From Algoriphagus sediminis (GTDB taxonomy: Bacteria > Bacteroidota > Bacteroidia > Cytophagales > Cyclobacteriaceae): 64,000 bases of DNA. The position numbers and the translations under genes are program-made. This document shows, piece by piece, positions 51,596 through 59,206 of the stretch (the first letter of the stretch is position 1; each line of letters opens with the position of its first letter). The notes under the pieces were generated by a model, which saw nothing but the letters and a program-made list of their open reading frames with translations, ran no database searches and was not told the DNA's origin. The stretch lies in assembly GCF_030403435.1 (NCBI RefSeq), contig NZ_JAUEPH010000002.1, positions 248,001 through 312,000 of the forward strand. Direction: 5' to 3'.

Positions 51596-52222
51596 TTATC
51601 TAATATTCAAGATCTCATCAGTCAGGGCGAATTCTAACCCATTTTCAAGCTGTACTCTAATTGTAAATTTCAGGTTTAATTCCTCCTTTGGCTCCACCAG
51701 CCAAGCGAGCTTAAATAAATCATCCGGATAAAGCTCCAGGGTTCCTTCTAAAAAATCTTCAATGGAATCTGTGCCTTCTTCGAAATAGTAATTCATTCCA
51801 AAGAAATGGCTTAAATCATCACCTGTTCCGTATGTTTTGCCATCAGGCGCCACGAACTCCTGAAGGTTAATAATTTTTATATCTGTAAGATTTTCTACGG
51901 ATTGAGGAATTTTTGGAGAGCACGCATAAGCTAAGCCTGGGATTGAAGAATCTGGAACCTGAGCTTGTGCAACAGTTTGGAAGCTCTTTATTCTTATGCC
52001 CTTCACCACTAAATCATAATCATAAACCCCATTAGGACTTACCTGCTGACCATCTCCAACCAAAGTGAGGGCTTCCATCTCTGTGATCTTAAAATCCTTC
52101 ACTTCAAATTCAGGTCCACAACCACATGGATCGTTGCATGTGATTCCACAACTTATTGGAAGCAAACCCATAAAAATTAGGATGCCTAAGGAAGCGAATA
52201 TTTTCTTTGAGAGGTGATTCAT
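51596..52222 (-). CDS. hypothetical cysteine-rich lipoprotein
   Basis: A 208-residue exported lipoprotein. The lipobox is PISC (Cys25), and three further cysteines follow immediately (Cys29, Cys33, Cys35, in the motif CGITCNDPCGCGP), giving an unusually Cys-dense N-terminus that might coordinate a metal or form disulfides. The rest is beta-rich without a recognisable domain; it ends with a short strand. It lies between feoA and the TonB-dependent receptor, all on the minus strand, with a 42-bp gap to the feo promoter. Function is unknown; a link to iron is only contextual. Confidence 0.75.
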   Translation of the reverse strand: MNHLSKKIFASLGILIFMGLLPISCGITCNDPCGCGPEFEVKDFKITEMEALTLVGDGQQVSPNGVYDYDLVVKGIRIKSFQTVAQAQVPDSSIPGLAYACSPKIPQSVENLTDIKIINLQEFVAPDGKTYGTGDDLSHFFGMNYYFEEGTDSIEDFLEGTLELYPDDLFKLAWLVEPKEELNLKFTIRVQLENGLEFALTDEILNIR

Positions 52223-52311
52223 TGTCGGAGTTGCACTGTTGATCTTAATATCCTAAGAACTAGCATTCTTCATAAAAAGTTGAAGATTAATTTAAAATAA
52301 GGAGATCGAAT

Positions 52312-54723
52312 TTAGAAACGCGCATTGATTCCAAGAATAAAATTGCGTCCTGGGGCCGTAATTCCTGAACTGTAAGTCCGGTACCGTTGATTTGCTATGT
52401 TTTCAATTGAGGCTGAAATCTGAATGACTTCACTAAGATTGAGTGTGGAATTAGCAGAGAAAATAATCCAGTTTGGGCTGAAGGGGTTTCCGTTTTCATC
52501 TTTTGCATAAAGTTGAGGTTTGGAAATCTCCTCAATGGGCATATCCTCAAAATCAAACTGAGCGGCATATTGAGAGCTTATTTCAGCCTTGAATTTTCCT
52601 TTGCGATAGGTAATTCTGGTTAACCCAAAAGCAGGAGCAGCATGTCTTGAGGGACTTGTGCTTTCATCATCCAACTCTTCAGTTCCTTTTTGCCAGTTAT
52701 ACCTGGAGGTAAAAAGCAATCCAGGCAAAATGGAATATTCTACTCCTGCCTGGATTCCATAAACTGTAGTGGAGGCGGCATTTTGTATTGCCAAAACCTG
52801 GCTCAACTCACCGTCATAGATTATTTCAGATTCTCCATCTAGTGTGAAGTTTCTTCTCACGAGGGCCTGATCCAAAATGGTGTAAAAACCAGTCAATTCA
52901 AATCGAAATCTCTGATTCACCCGCCCATTGATATTTAGCTCCCAGTTGTAAGCATATTCTGGTTTCAGGTCAGGGTTTGGAACCAAAACTGCCCCGGGTT
53001 CAGAGTCAAAGATTTTACCGATATCGTCAACATTGGGCGCTCTAAATCCGGTAGAAAAAACAGGGGAAAAGCTAATGGCTTCGCTCGCTGCAAAGATTAT
53101 CCCTAAACTTCCTGTCAGGGCAGCAAAATCAGATGATGTATTTTCAAACGGGAGAGGAAAGAAGGGGAGGTTCTCTGTAAAATCTGCTTCAATACGATTG
53201 TAATTATATCGTAGGCCTGCCTGTAGTTTCACTTTTTTAGAAAACTGCCTATGATAGGTTCCATAAATGGCAGCGGAAAGCCAATTAGAATCCGGATATC
53301 TTCTGGAAGCATCCTCAAGGTCTTCAGTGTCTATGTTTGTTTGGAATGCTTCCGAGTTCACATCGTTATGCACCACTTCAGTCCCATAGCTTAAGAAATC
53401 TTCTCCCTGAAGACTTTTTATGAAGTCGGCATTTAGGGATAGGGCGTTAATTTTTTCAATTCTATTGGTTTCAATTACTCTCCCAAATCTTCGAGTAATT
53501 CGACTTTCTTCAAAAAACTGATGGGCAAATCGGACTTTGGCCTGGTCAAAAAGCTTGGACTTGTTTTGGAAATTGACTCCCAGGGTATTCATAATCCAGG
53601 TTTGGGGGCCATAATCCCATCTTGCTGATCTTATATTATCCTCATCACCTTCTATGAGTCGGTCATATCTGGGAATGTTACCTGTGTTGCTGTAATGGAA
53701 CCCATAGTCGAAGTTTAATTTGGAATTAGCCTCAAAGCGTATTTTCTGCATGAGATTCAGTTGTTCGTAACCGCTGAATCTTTGGATTTCCGGATCTTCA
53801 TTTTGGACGATTACATCCTGACCATTTACTCTGGCCGCAAAGCTAGGTCTGAGATATTCATCAGGACCATTGGTTCCCATTCGCAAATCACCATAATCCA
53901 CATAGGAAAGGCTTGAAAGAAAAGCCCATTTTTTCAGTCCTAAAGCAATATCTCCATGTATCACTCGCTCATCATTGGCGGAGGCGACCCTTGTGTTTAG
54001 ATTTCCTGACCAATCAGCTTTTTCAGTCTCGCTGAAATCTGGATTTAATGTTTGAAAAGACATTACCCCTCCAATTGCATCGCTTCCATACATCACTGAT
54101 CCTGGTCCAAAGAGAACTTCGGTGTTTGCCAGGGCAAAAGGATCCAGAGAGATAACATTTTGAAGATTACCACTTCTGAAAATGGCCGTGTTCATCCGAA
54201 CTCCGTCTACGGCATACAGCAGGCGATTTGCAGAGAATCCACGGATCATCGGACTTCCTCCTCCTTGCTGACTTTTTTGGATAAAGACTTCTCCTGAGCT
54301 TCCCAACCAATCCGCTGCATTTGAAGGATTTCTGAGTGTAAGGTTATCGCTGGAAATCACACGGGTTTTTGTGGCAATGTCATGATCATTTTGTCGCCAG
54401 CGATTTGCGGAGACGACAGCCATATCCATTGCTATTAGGCTTTGCGACAGCAAAACCTGAAAATCAGCTTCGACTATTTCCGAGGGCTCGAAAGATTGAC
54501 TTTGGTATCCGAAAAACTGGAAATAAATAATCTCCTCATCAGCAAAACGTGGAAAGTCTACCTCCCCGTTTGCATCTGATATCTCGCTATTTTGAGGATT
54601 TGCACCGAACACCAAAACCCCTGATACGGGTAGCTCGGTCTCTGAATCTAATATTTTGATTCTTTGAGCGACAGTCTGGATGGAAAAAGCCAAAAGGCAA
54701 AGTAGAAAAAGGCCACGCAGCAT
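52312..54723 (-). CDS. TonB-dependent outer membrane receptor
   Basis: An 803-residue receptor: signal peptide, a carboxypeptidase-regulatory-like N-terminal domain (about 20-95), a plug domain (RGFSANRLLYAVDGVRMN ... GPGSVMYGSDAIGG, about 160-220) and a 22-strand beta-barrel ending in Phe (INARF), the usual Omp insertion signal. The plug contains the TonB-interacting/periplasm-facing motif pattern of siderophore and heme receptors. It lacks the SusD partner, so it is more likely to import a metal chelate or a vitamin than a glycan. Its placement next to feo suggests iron; the ligand is undetermined. Confidence 0.93.
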   Translation of the reverse strand: MLRGLFLLCLLAFSIQTVAQRIKILDSETELPVSGVLVFGANPQNSEISDANGEVDFPRFADEEIIYFQFFGYQSQSFEPSEIVEADFQVLLSQSLIAMDMAVVSANRWRQNDHDIATKTRVISSDNLTLRNPSNAADWLGSSGEVFIQKSQQGGGSPMIRGFSANRLLYAVDGVRMNTAIFRSGNLQNVISLDPFALANTEVLFGPGSVMYGSDAIGGVMSFQTLNPDFSETEKADWSGNLNTRVASANDERVIHGDIALGLKKWAFLSSLSYVDYGDLRMGTNGPDEYLRPSFAARVNGQDVIVQNEDPEIQRFSGYEQLNLMQKIRFEANSKLNFDYGFHYSNTGNIPRYDRLIEGDEDNIRSARWDYGPQTWIMNTLGVNFQNKSKLFDQAKVRFAHQFFEESRITRRFGRVIETNRIEKINALSLNADFIKSLQGEDFLSYGTEVVHNDVNSEAFQTNIDTEDLEDASRRYPDSNWLSAAIYGTYHRQFSKKVKLQAGLRYNYNRIEADFTENLPFFPLPFENTSSDFAALTGSLGIIFAASEAISFSPVFSTGFRAPNVDDIGKIFDSEPGAVLVPNPDLKPEYAYNWELNINGRVNQRFRFELTGFYTILDQALVRRNFTLDGESEIIYDGELSQVLAIQNAASTTVYGIQAGVEYSILPGLLFTSRYNWQKGTEELDDESTSPSRHAAPAFGLTRITYRKGKFKAEISSQYAAQFDFEDMPIEEISKPQLYAKDENGNPFSPNWIIFSANSTLNLSEVIQISASIENIANQRYRTYSSGITAPGRNFILGINARF

Positions 54724-54908
54724 ATATCAGGATCGGTTGAAGTTAATCTAAACAAAGCTAGTCGAAACAGGATTGTGAAAAAAAAGCTTTGTACAAGCGT
54801 TAAAACTTTGGTCTAAAAGGTAATGAAGCTATATTTTCACGGAATTGTAACTTTTGATACAAAACAGTTTCCCATAATTAGACTTTTGCATCTTGAATTG
54901 ATAAAGAA

Positions 54909-55565
54909 ATGAGCATAGAAGAGCTTAAGAAATATTTACCAGGATTTACAGATCCAGCATTGCTTGAGGAGATTCTTAAAGAAGGAAAAATTATGAGCCT
55001 AGAGCAGGGTCATATTCTAATGGAACCAGGTCAATATGTGAAAATGGTACCAATCGTATTAGAAGGATATATAAAAATTCTAAGAGTAGACGAGGATGGT
55101 AAAGAGCTTTTTCTCTATTATCTGGACCCCGGAGAGACTTGTGCGTTGTCACTCACCTGCTGCTCAGCTTCAAAGCCAAGTGAAATCAAGGCAGTGGCAG
55201 AAGAAAAAACACTCATGATTGGTATCCCTATTCACATTCATGAAGAATGGACCTCGAGGTTCAAGCAATGGAAAGATTTTGTTTCTTCCACTTACCAAAA
55301 CCGCTTCAATGAAATGCTGATTGCCCTGGATGCAGTAGCCTTTAAAAGGATGGATCAGCGTTTGATGCAATACATCTTGACCAGAATGAAGCAAGCAGGT
55401 TCAAATGAACTTGCGACTACTCATTTAGAGATCGCTACTGAGCTGGGGACTTCCAGGGAGGTAATTTCCAGGCTTCTTAAGCAGCTGGAAAAGAAAAAGT
55501 GGATTGAACTAGGCAGGAACGTAATTTATATTCGAGACGATTTCGAGGAACTCATTAGCCACTAG
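54909..55565 (+). CDS. Crp/Fnr family regulator with conserved cysteines
   Basis: A 218-residue regulator: cyclic-nucleotide-binding-like domain (about 15-130) and a C-terminal winged HTH (LEIATELGTSREVISRLLKQLEKKKWIEL, about 175-203). Unlike CRP, the sensory pocket has three cysteines at Cys78, Cys84 and Cys85 in GETCALSLTCCSAS. This GE(S/T)CAxxLxCC pattern is recurrent in Bacteroidota Crp/Fnr proteins and suggests sensing of a sulfur species, redox state or heme. There is no FNR-type N-terminal Cys cluster. The stop abuts the converging USP gene (no gap). It probably controls the neighbouring TSUP/rhodanese genes. Confidence 0.92.
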   Translation: MSIEELKKYLPGFTDPALLEEILKEGKIMSLEQGHILMEPGQYVKMVPIVLEGYIKILRVDEDGKELFLYYLDPGETCALSLTCCSASKPSEIKAVAEEKTLMIGIPIHIHEEWTSRFKQWKDFVSSTYQNRFNEMLIALDAVAFKRMDQRLMQYILTRMKQAGSNELATTHLEIATELGTSREVISRLLKQLEKKKWIELGRNVIYIRDDFEELISH

Positions 55566-56369
55566 TTAGATCAAGACTAATATCGGAGTATTACAAGCAT
55601 AGGCCAATTCTAGGGATTGGCTTTTTTTCGTAAGCTGATTCCAAAAATTCTTATGCTCGTGACATACCACTAGAATTGTTTCTGGATGTTGCTCCAAGTA
55701 CTTATTCAATCCATCGGTAGCTGATTCGGCTTTTTCGGTAAGAAAATTAAAATCTTCCCCAGGAAAGTTTTTTCCAACATAGCTTTTCAAGCCCATACAG
55801 GCCAATTCTTCCTTGAAAGTAGGATTAGAAAGGATATGAAGGAAGGAGAGCTTAAATTCCCAGGATTTACAGATTTCTACCACCCAAGCCAGGAATTGCT
55901 TTTCATGATCGGAAAAATCCAAAGCCAGAGTCAGACCATAAATCTGGCTCAGATTAGCTGCCTTTGGAATCACCAAAACTGGGATTTTCGATTCTTTAAT
56001 AAGATTTACTGTAGTGGATCCAAAAATAATTTTCGCAGCGCCTCCAGCCCCTTTAGTCCCCATTACGATTAAATTCTTATCTGTTTCTTCCGCGTATTTG
56101 GAAATATTAATGGAGGGAGAGCCTTCTTTGATGGTAAATGAAATGGGGACTCCAGAAGAGGCATATTTTTCTTTTAGTCCAGTGAGGATTTTGTCAGCAT
56201 CAGAGTACATACTATCTAAAGCAATCGCCGCCTGGCTGGCAAAATCATAAACCAAATCGATAATGTGTATCATCTCCACGGTGGCCTTTTTCTTCTGGGC
56301 AAGGTAGATAGCATATTCAAGAGCCTTTTCAGCGTCCTTTGAAAAATCTATCGGTACGATAATATTCAT
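55566..56369 (-). CDS. universal stress protein with two Usp-like halves
   Basis: A 267-residue universal stress protein. The first half is a clear UspA domain (IVPIDFSKDAEKALEYAIYLA, residues 4-24, and KNLIVMGTKGAGGAAKIIFGSTTVNLI near 96-122, including the G-x2-G-x9-G-S/T nucleotide-binding loop). The second half is degenerate. It is convergent with the Crp/Fnr gene and divergent from the TSUP gene; the intergenic region with TSUP contains two candidate Crp/Fnr sites, so it may be part of the same regulon. Confidence 0.9.
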   Translation of the reverse strand: MNIIVPIDFSKDAEKALEYAIYLAQKKKATVEMIHIIDLVYDFASQAAIALDSMYSDADKILTGLKEKYASSGVPISFTIKEGSPSINISKYAEETDKNLIVMGTKGAGGAAKIIFGSTTVNLIKESKIPVLVIPKAANLSQIYGLTLALDFSDHEKQFLAWVVEICKSWEFKLSFLHILSNPTFKEELACMGLKSYVGKNFPGEDFNFLTEKAESATDGLNKYLEQHPETILVVCHEHKNFWNQLTKKSQSLELAYACNTPILVLI

Positions 56370-56489
56370 GTTCTATGGGGGTATAATCTTTTCCGATTTG
56401 CCTTAAGTTAAGAGTATTTCAAAGATTTATAAAAAGATTTCTTCGGGAATCCACTGGCGATTTTAATTCCTAGTTTTAACAAACCGGGA

Positions 56490-56503
56490 GTGACAAAAGT
56501 CAC
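56490..56503. promoter_or_regulatory. Crp/Fnr-type palindrome between USP and TSUP genes
   Basis: GTGAC-AAAA-GTCAC is a perfect 5-bp inverted repeat, extended by GGG and CC on the flanks. It sits about 36 bp upstream of the TSUP -7 box, the usual place for an activator, and resembles the TGTGA-N6-TCACA family of Crp/HcpR sites, with a shorter spacer. Confidence 0.5.
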
Positions 56504-56525
56504 CCCAAACTTGAGGTGTTAGAGA

Positions 56526-56544
56526 TACTTTTGTGACATCAAAA
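56526..56544 (+). promoter_or_regulatory. TSUP promoter -7 box with overlapping inverted repeat
   Basis: TACTTTTG (56526-56533) matches TAnnTTTG, 22 nt before the ATG. TTTTG-TGACAT-CAAAA (56529-56544) is an inverted repeat overlapping the box, a possible second regulator site. Confidence 0.5.
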
Positions 56545-56554
56545 TGAGAAATAA

Positions 56555-57361
56555 ATGGATTTAATAACAATACTTGGATTTTTGGCAGCCGTACTAATCG
56601 GAATCAGTTTGGGATTAATTGGTGGAGGCGGCTCCATTCTCACCGTACCGGTGTTTGTCTATATTTTGGGTATCCAACCTGTTTTAGCTACAGCCTATTC
56701 CTTGTTTGTGGTAGGAAGTACTTCTCTTGTTGGTTCTTTTACCTTTATGAAGAAGAAATTGGTGAATTACAGGACTGCTGTAGTCTTTGCTATTCCTTCA
56801 TTCATTGCAGTGTTTCTTACTCGACTTTATTTGGTGCCTGCTTTACCAGATCCTCTATTTTCACTGGGGTCGGTTGATGTATCAAAAGACGCAGCGATCA
56901 TGATATTCTTTGCATTAATTATGTTAGCGGCAGCTTATTCCATGATCAAAAAGCCAAAAGTAAAAGAGGCCTCAGAAAGTGAAGAGATTAAGTACAATTA
57001 CCCAATGATTGCTTTGGAAGGAATGTTGGTAGGAGTATTGACTGGGATTGTAGGTGCAGGAGGTGGATTCTTAATCATTCCAGCTTTGGTGTTATTAGCC
57101 AAGCTTCCTATGAAGATGGCTGTAGGAACATCCCTGCTTATCATTTCAGTGAAATCTTTGATCGGGTTTTTAGGGGACTTAGGCAATCAAACCATTGATT
57201 GGCAATTGCTGTTAATCTTCTCAGGATTATCAATTGTAGGAATATTTATAGGTAGTGCCCTCTCTAAGAGGATCCAGGATCAGGCGTTAAAGCGTGCATT
57301 TGGTTGGTTTGTGGTGGTGATGGGCTTATTTATACTATTCAAAGAGGTTTTAAATTTCTAA
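56555..57361 (+). CDS. TauE/SafE (TSUP) family anion exporter
   Basis: A 268-residue protein with eight hydrophobic segments. The family's repeated motif appears twice: GISLGLIGGGGSILTVPVFVYI (about 16-37) and GVLTGIVGAGGGFLIIPALVLL (about 159-180). TSUP proteins export sulfite, sulfolactate or related organosulfur anions and sometimes thiosulfate. With a cysteine-rich Crp/Fnr regulator and a rhodanese nearby, sulfur-anion export is a likely role. First gene of a four-gene plus-strand unit, starting 22 bp after a good -7 box. Confidence 0.92.
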   Translation: MDLITILGFLAAVLIGISLGLIGGGGSILTVPVFVYILGIQPVLATAYSLFVVGSTSLVGSFTFMKKKLVNYRTAVVFAIPSFIAVFLTRLYLVPALPDPLFSLGSVDVSKDAAIMIFFALIMLAAAYSMIKKPKVKEASESEEIKYNYPMIALEGMLVGVLTGIVGAGGGFLIIPALVLLAKLPMKMAVGTSLLIISVKSLIGFLGDLGNQTIDWQLLLIFSGLSIVGIFIGSALSKRIQDQALKRAFGWFVVVMGLFILFKEVLNF

Positions 57362-57362
57362 A

Positions 57363-58238
57363 ATGAAATATTTCCAAACTTTCCTGGATGGATATTATGG
57401 GTATTGGGATTATCTCAAAAATGAAATCCTTCATCCTTCCTGGGGTAATTATTTCTATTGGTTAATAGGGCTGTCACTTTTTGTGTATGCCCTTGAGCTG
57501 CTTTTCCCCTGGAGAAAAAACAGAGGGGCATTCCGAAAAGATTTTTGGCAAGATGCCTTCTACATGTTCTTCAATTTCTTCCTTTTTTCCTTAGTCGGAT
57601 ATAATGCGATTTCAAATGTCGCGGTAGAAGGCTTTAATGATTTTCTGGGCCTGTTTGGGGTGACTAATCTTGTGGCGATTGAGGTAAGCTCCTGGCCGGT
57701 GATTCTTCAGTTCTTACTGATGTTCATCGCAGCCGACTTTATTCAGTGGAATGTTCATAGAATGTTGCACTATGTGCCATGGCTTTGGGAGTTTCATAAA
57801 CTGCATCACTCTGTAAAGGAAATGGGCTTCGCAGCACATCTTAGATATCACTGGATGGAGACCATCGTGTATAAGTCTATTCAATACATTCCCTTAGCCA
57901 TGATTGGTTTTGGTCTCGATGACTTCTTGCTTCTGAATATTTTCACCATCCTGATTGGCCACTTGAATCATGCGAATATTAATCTGACTTATGGGCCTTT
58001 CAAATATGTACTCAATAACCCTGTGATGCACACTTGGCATCATGCCAAAACCCTTCCTAAGGGAAGCTATGGGGTTAATTTTGGGATAACCCTAAGTCTC
58101 TGGGATTATCTTTTTGGTACCGCTTATATTCCAAATTCTGGGCGTGATGAGCCACTGGGGTTTGAAAATGATGAAGAATATCCAGATACCTTCTGGAAAC
58201 AAATTACTTATCCATGGACAAGAAAAAAGGCTTCATAA
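57363..58238 (+). CDS. sterol desaturase/fatty acid hydroxylase-like membrane protein
   Basis: A 291-residue membrane protein of the fatty acid hydroxylase superfamily. The di-iron histidine boxes are complete: HRMLH (about 137-141), HKLHHS (about 151-156), and HTWHH (about 232-236), plus HLNHANINL between them. Four to five transmembrane helices are predicted. These enzymes hydroxylate or desaturate lipids using O2 and electrons from a reductase. Why it sits in a sulfur-linked cluster is unclear. The next gene overlaps it by 25 bp. The lipid substrate cannot be read from sequence. Confidence 0.9.
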   Translation: MKYFQTFLDGYYGYWDYLKNEILHPSWGNYFYWLIGLSLFVYALELLFPWRKNRGAFRKDFWQDAFYMFFNFFLFSLVGYNAISNVAVEGFNDFLGLFGVTNLVAIEVSSWPVILQFLLMFIAADFIQWNVHRMLHYVPWLWEFHKLHHSVKEMGFAAHLRYHWMETIVYKSIQYIPLAMIGFGLDDFLLLNIFTILIGHLNHANINLTYGPFKYVLNNPVMHTWHHAKTLPKGSYGVNFGITLSLWDYLFGTAYIPNSGRDEPLGFENDEEYPDTFWKQITYPWTRKKAS

Positions 58239-58474
58239 CTTGGCTTAAAAAAAGCTGGTCCTTCTTTTTAGTGATCAGTTTGACCTTAGGCTTGGCTCCA
58301 TTCAAACCAGAACCACATCTTTTTGGGAAAATCAAATGGGTAATGGGTGGTGCCAAAGGAATGCAGGCAATGGATTGGTTTGATCTGCTACTTCATGGCA
58401 CACCTTGGATACTACTTCTCTTTTCACTTATTGCTATCCTTTTAGACCGTAAGAAAGTCCCTGTGGTTAAGTGA
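58214..58474 (+). CDS. small two-helix membrane protein
   Basis: An 86-residue protein with two membrane helices (about 15-30 and 62-78). The stretch between them contains GAPF-type and PEPHLFGKIKWVMGGAKGMQAMDWFDLLLHG, a conserved pattern in small proteins often mislabelled as RND transporters; no RND features are present here. The 5' end overlaps the hydroxylase gene by 25 bp, so they are coupled. Its role may be as an accessory subunit of the hydroxylase, which is speculative. Confidence 0.75.
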   Translation: MDKKKGFITWLKKSWSFFLVISLTLGLAPFKPEPHLFGKIKWVMGGAKGMQAMDWFDLLLHGTPWILLLFSLIAILLDRKKVPVVK

Positions 58475-58533
58475 TTTAGGTTACATTTTTTCTAGCTATT
58501 GGCTTCTATCTTTGGAAAAAAAAGAATAAAACC

Positions 58534-58866
58534 ATGTTTAATATTTTCCAAAGAACAGAGAAAAAATACAAGGATATCAATTCAGAAGATTTCCTAAATG
58601 AGATGACTAGCTCAAATGCTGTCGTGATTGATGTGAGAATGCCAGCCGAGGTTTCCTCAGGAAAAATTCCTGGCGCAAGAAATATCAACATCATGGGTAA
58701 TTTTAAAGGGCAAGTTCAAAATCTTCCAAAAGATAAAAAGTACTTAATATACTGCAGAAGCGGAAATAGAAGTGCAAGTGCCTGTCAGATCATGGGTGAC
58801 CTGGGTTTCGAAGATGTATCAAACCTCAGAGGAGGGATCATCTCTTGGCCTTATGATCTGGCCTAA
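58534..58866 (+). CDS. rhodanese-like sulfurtransferase
   Basis: A 110-residue single rhodanese domain. VIDVRMPAEVSSGKIPGARNINI (about 30-52) leads to the catalytic loop YCRSGNRSASA with the active Cys near residue 73. It is the last gene of the Crp/TSUP/hydroxylase cluster, consistent with handling of persulfide or thiosulfate sulfur. An open in-frame stretch upstream (from 58480) encodes a hydrophobic helix without a start codon, so a lost membrane anchor is possible. Downstream is convergent with DUF2805. Confidence 0.93.
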   Translation: MFNIFQRTEKKYKDINSEDFLNEMTSSNAVVIDVRMPAEVSSGKIPGARNINIMGNFKGQVQNLPKDKKYLIYCRSGNRSASACQIMGDLGFEDVSNLRGGIISWPYDLA

Positions 58867-58882
58867 GATAAGATAGGAAGAA

Positions 58883-59167
58883 TCAGCGTTTGCTGATTTT
58901 ATTTCCCGAGATGCTCCTTTGCATGTCGGATTTGAACCTATCGGTTTCAGGGTTGGATTTCGACCTATGCTTCGTACTCCGGCCCTGAACCCTTTTTCTC
59001 CACATCTTGAAGGAGCTTTCCTTCATATTTTTACGCATCAGTTTGATTACCTCTTTTTCCGGTAGACCAAACTGAGACTCAATAGCATCAAAAGGAGTTC
59101 TGTCCTCCCAGGCCATTTCTATAACTCGGTCTATCTCTTCGACGGAAAGTGTCTTTTCTTTTTTCAC
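58883..59167 (-). CDS. DUF2805/TIGR03643 family small protein
   Basis: A 94-residue protein. Its N-terminal helix SVEEIDRVIEMAWEDRTPFDAIESQFGLPEKEVIKLMRKNMK is the DUF2805 (TIGR03643) signature, similar to a HTH, and the C-terminus is basic (KMWRKRVQGRSTKHRSK). The function is unknown. The family frequently lies beside a photolyase/cryptochrome and DUF2256, as here; the photolyase is divergent 39 bp away. The start codon is GTG at 59165-59167. A nucleic-acid-binding role is suggested by charge only. Confidence 0.88.
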   Translation of the reverse strand: MKKEKTLSVEEIDRVIEMAWEDRTPFDAIESQFGLPEKEVIKLMRKNMKESSFKMWRKRVQGRSTKHRSKSNPETDRFKSDMQRSISGNKISKR

Positions 59168-59206
59168 ATTTTAAAAACTTTGAGCTAGGGCTAAAGTTTT
59201 AAAGCT

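Noticed and set aside
58214-58474. RND transporter for the 86-residue protein
   Set aside because: It is far too small and has none of the RND pore domain motifs; only two helices are present.
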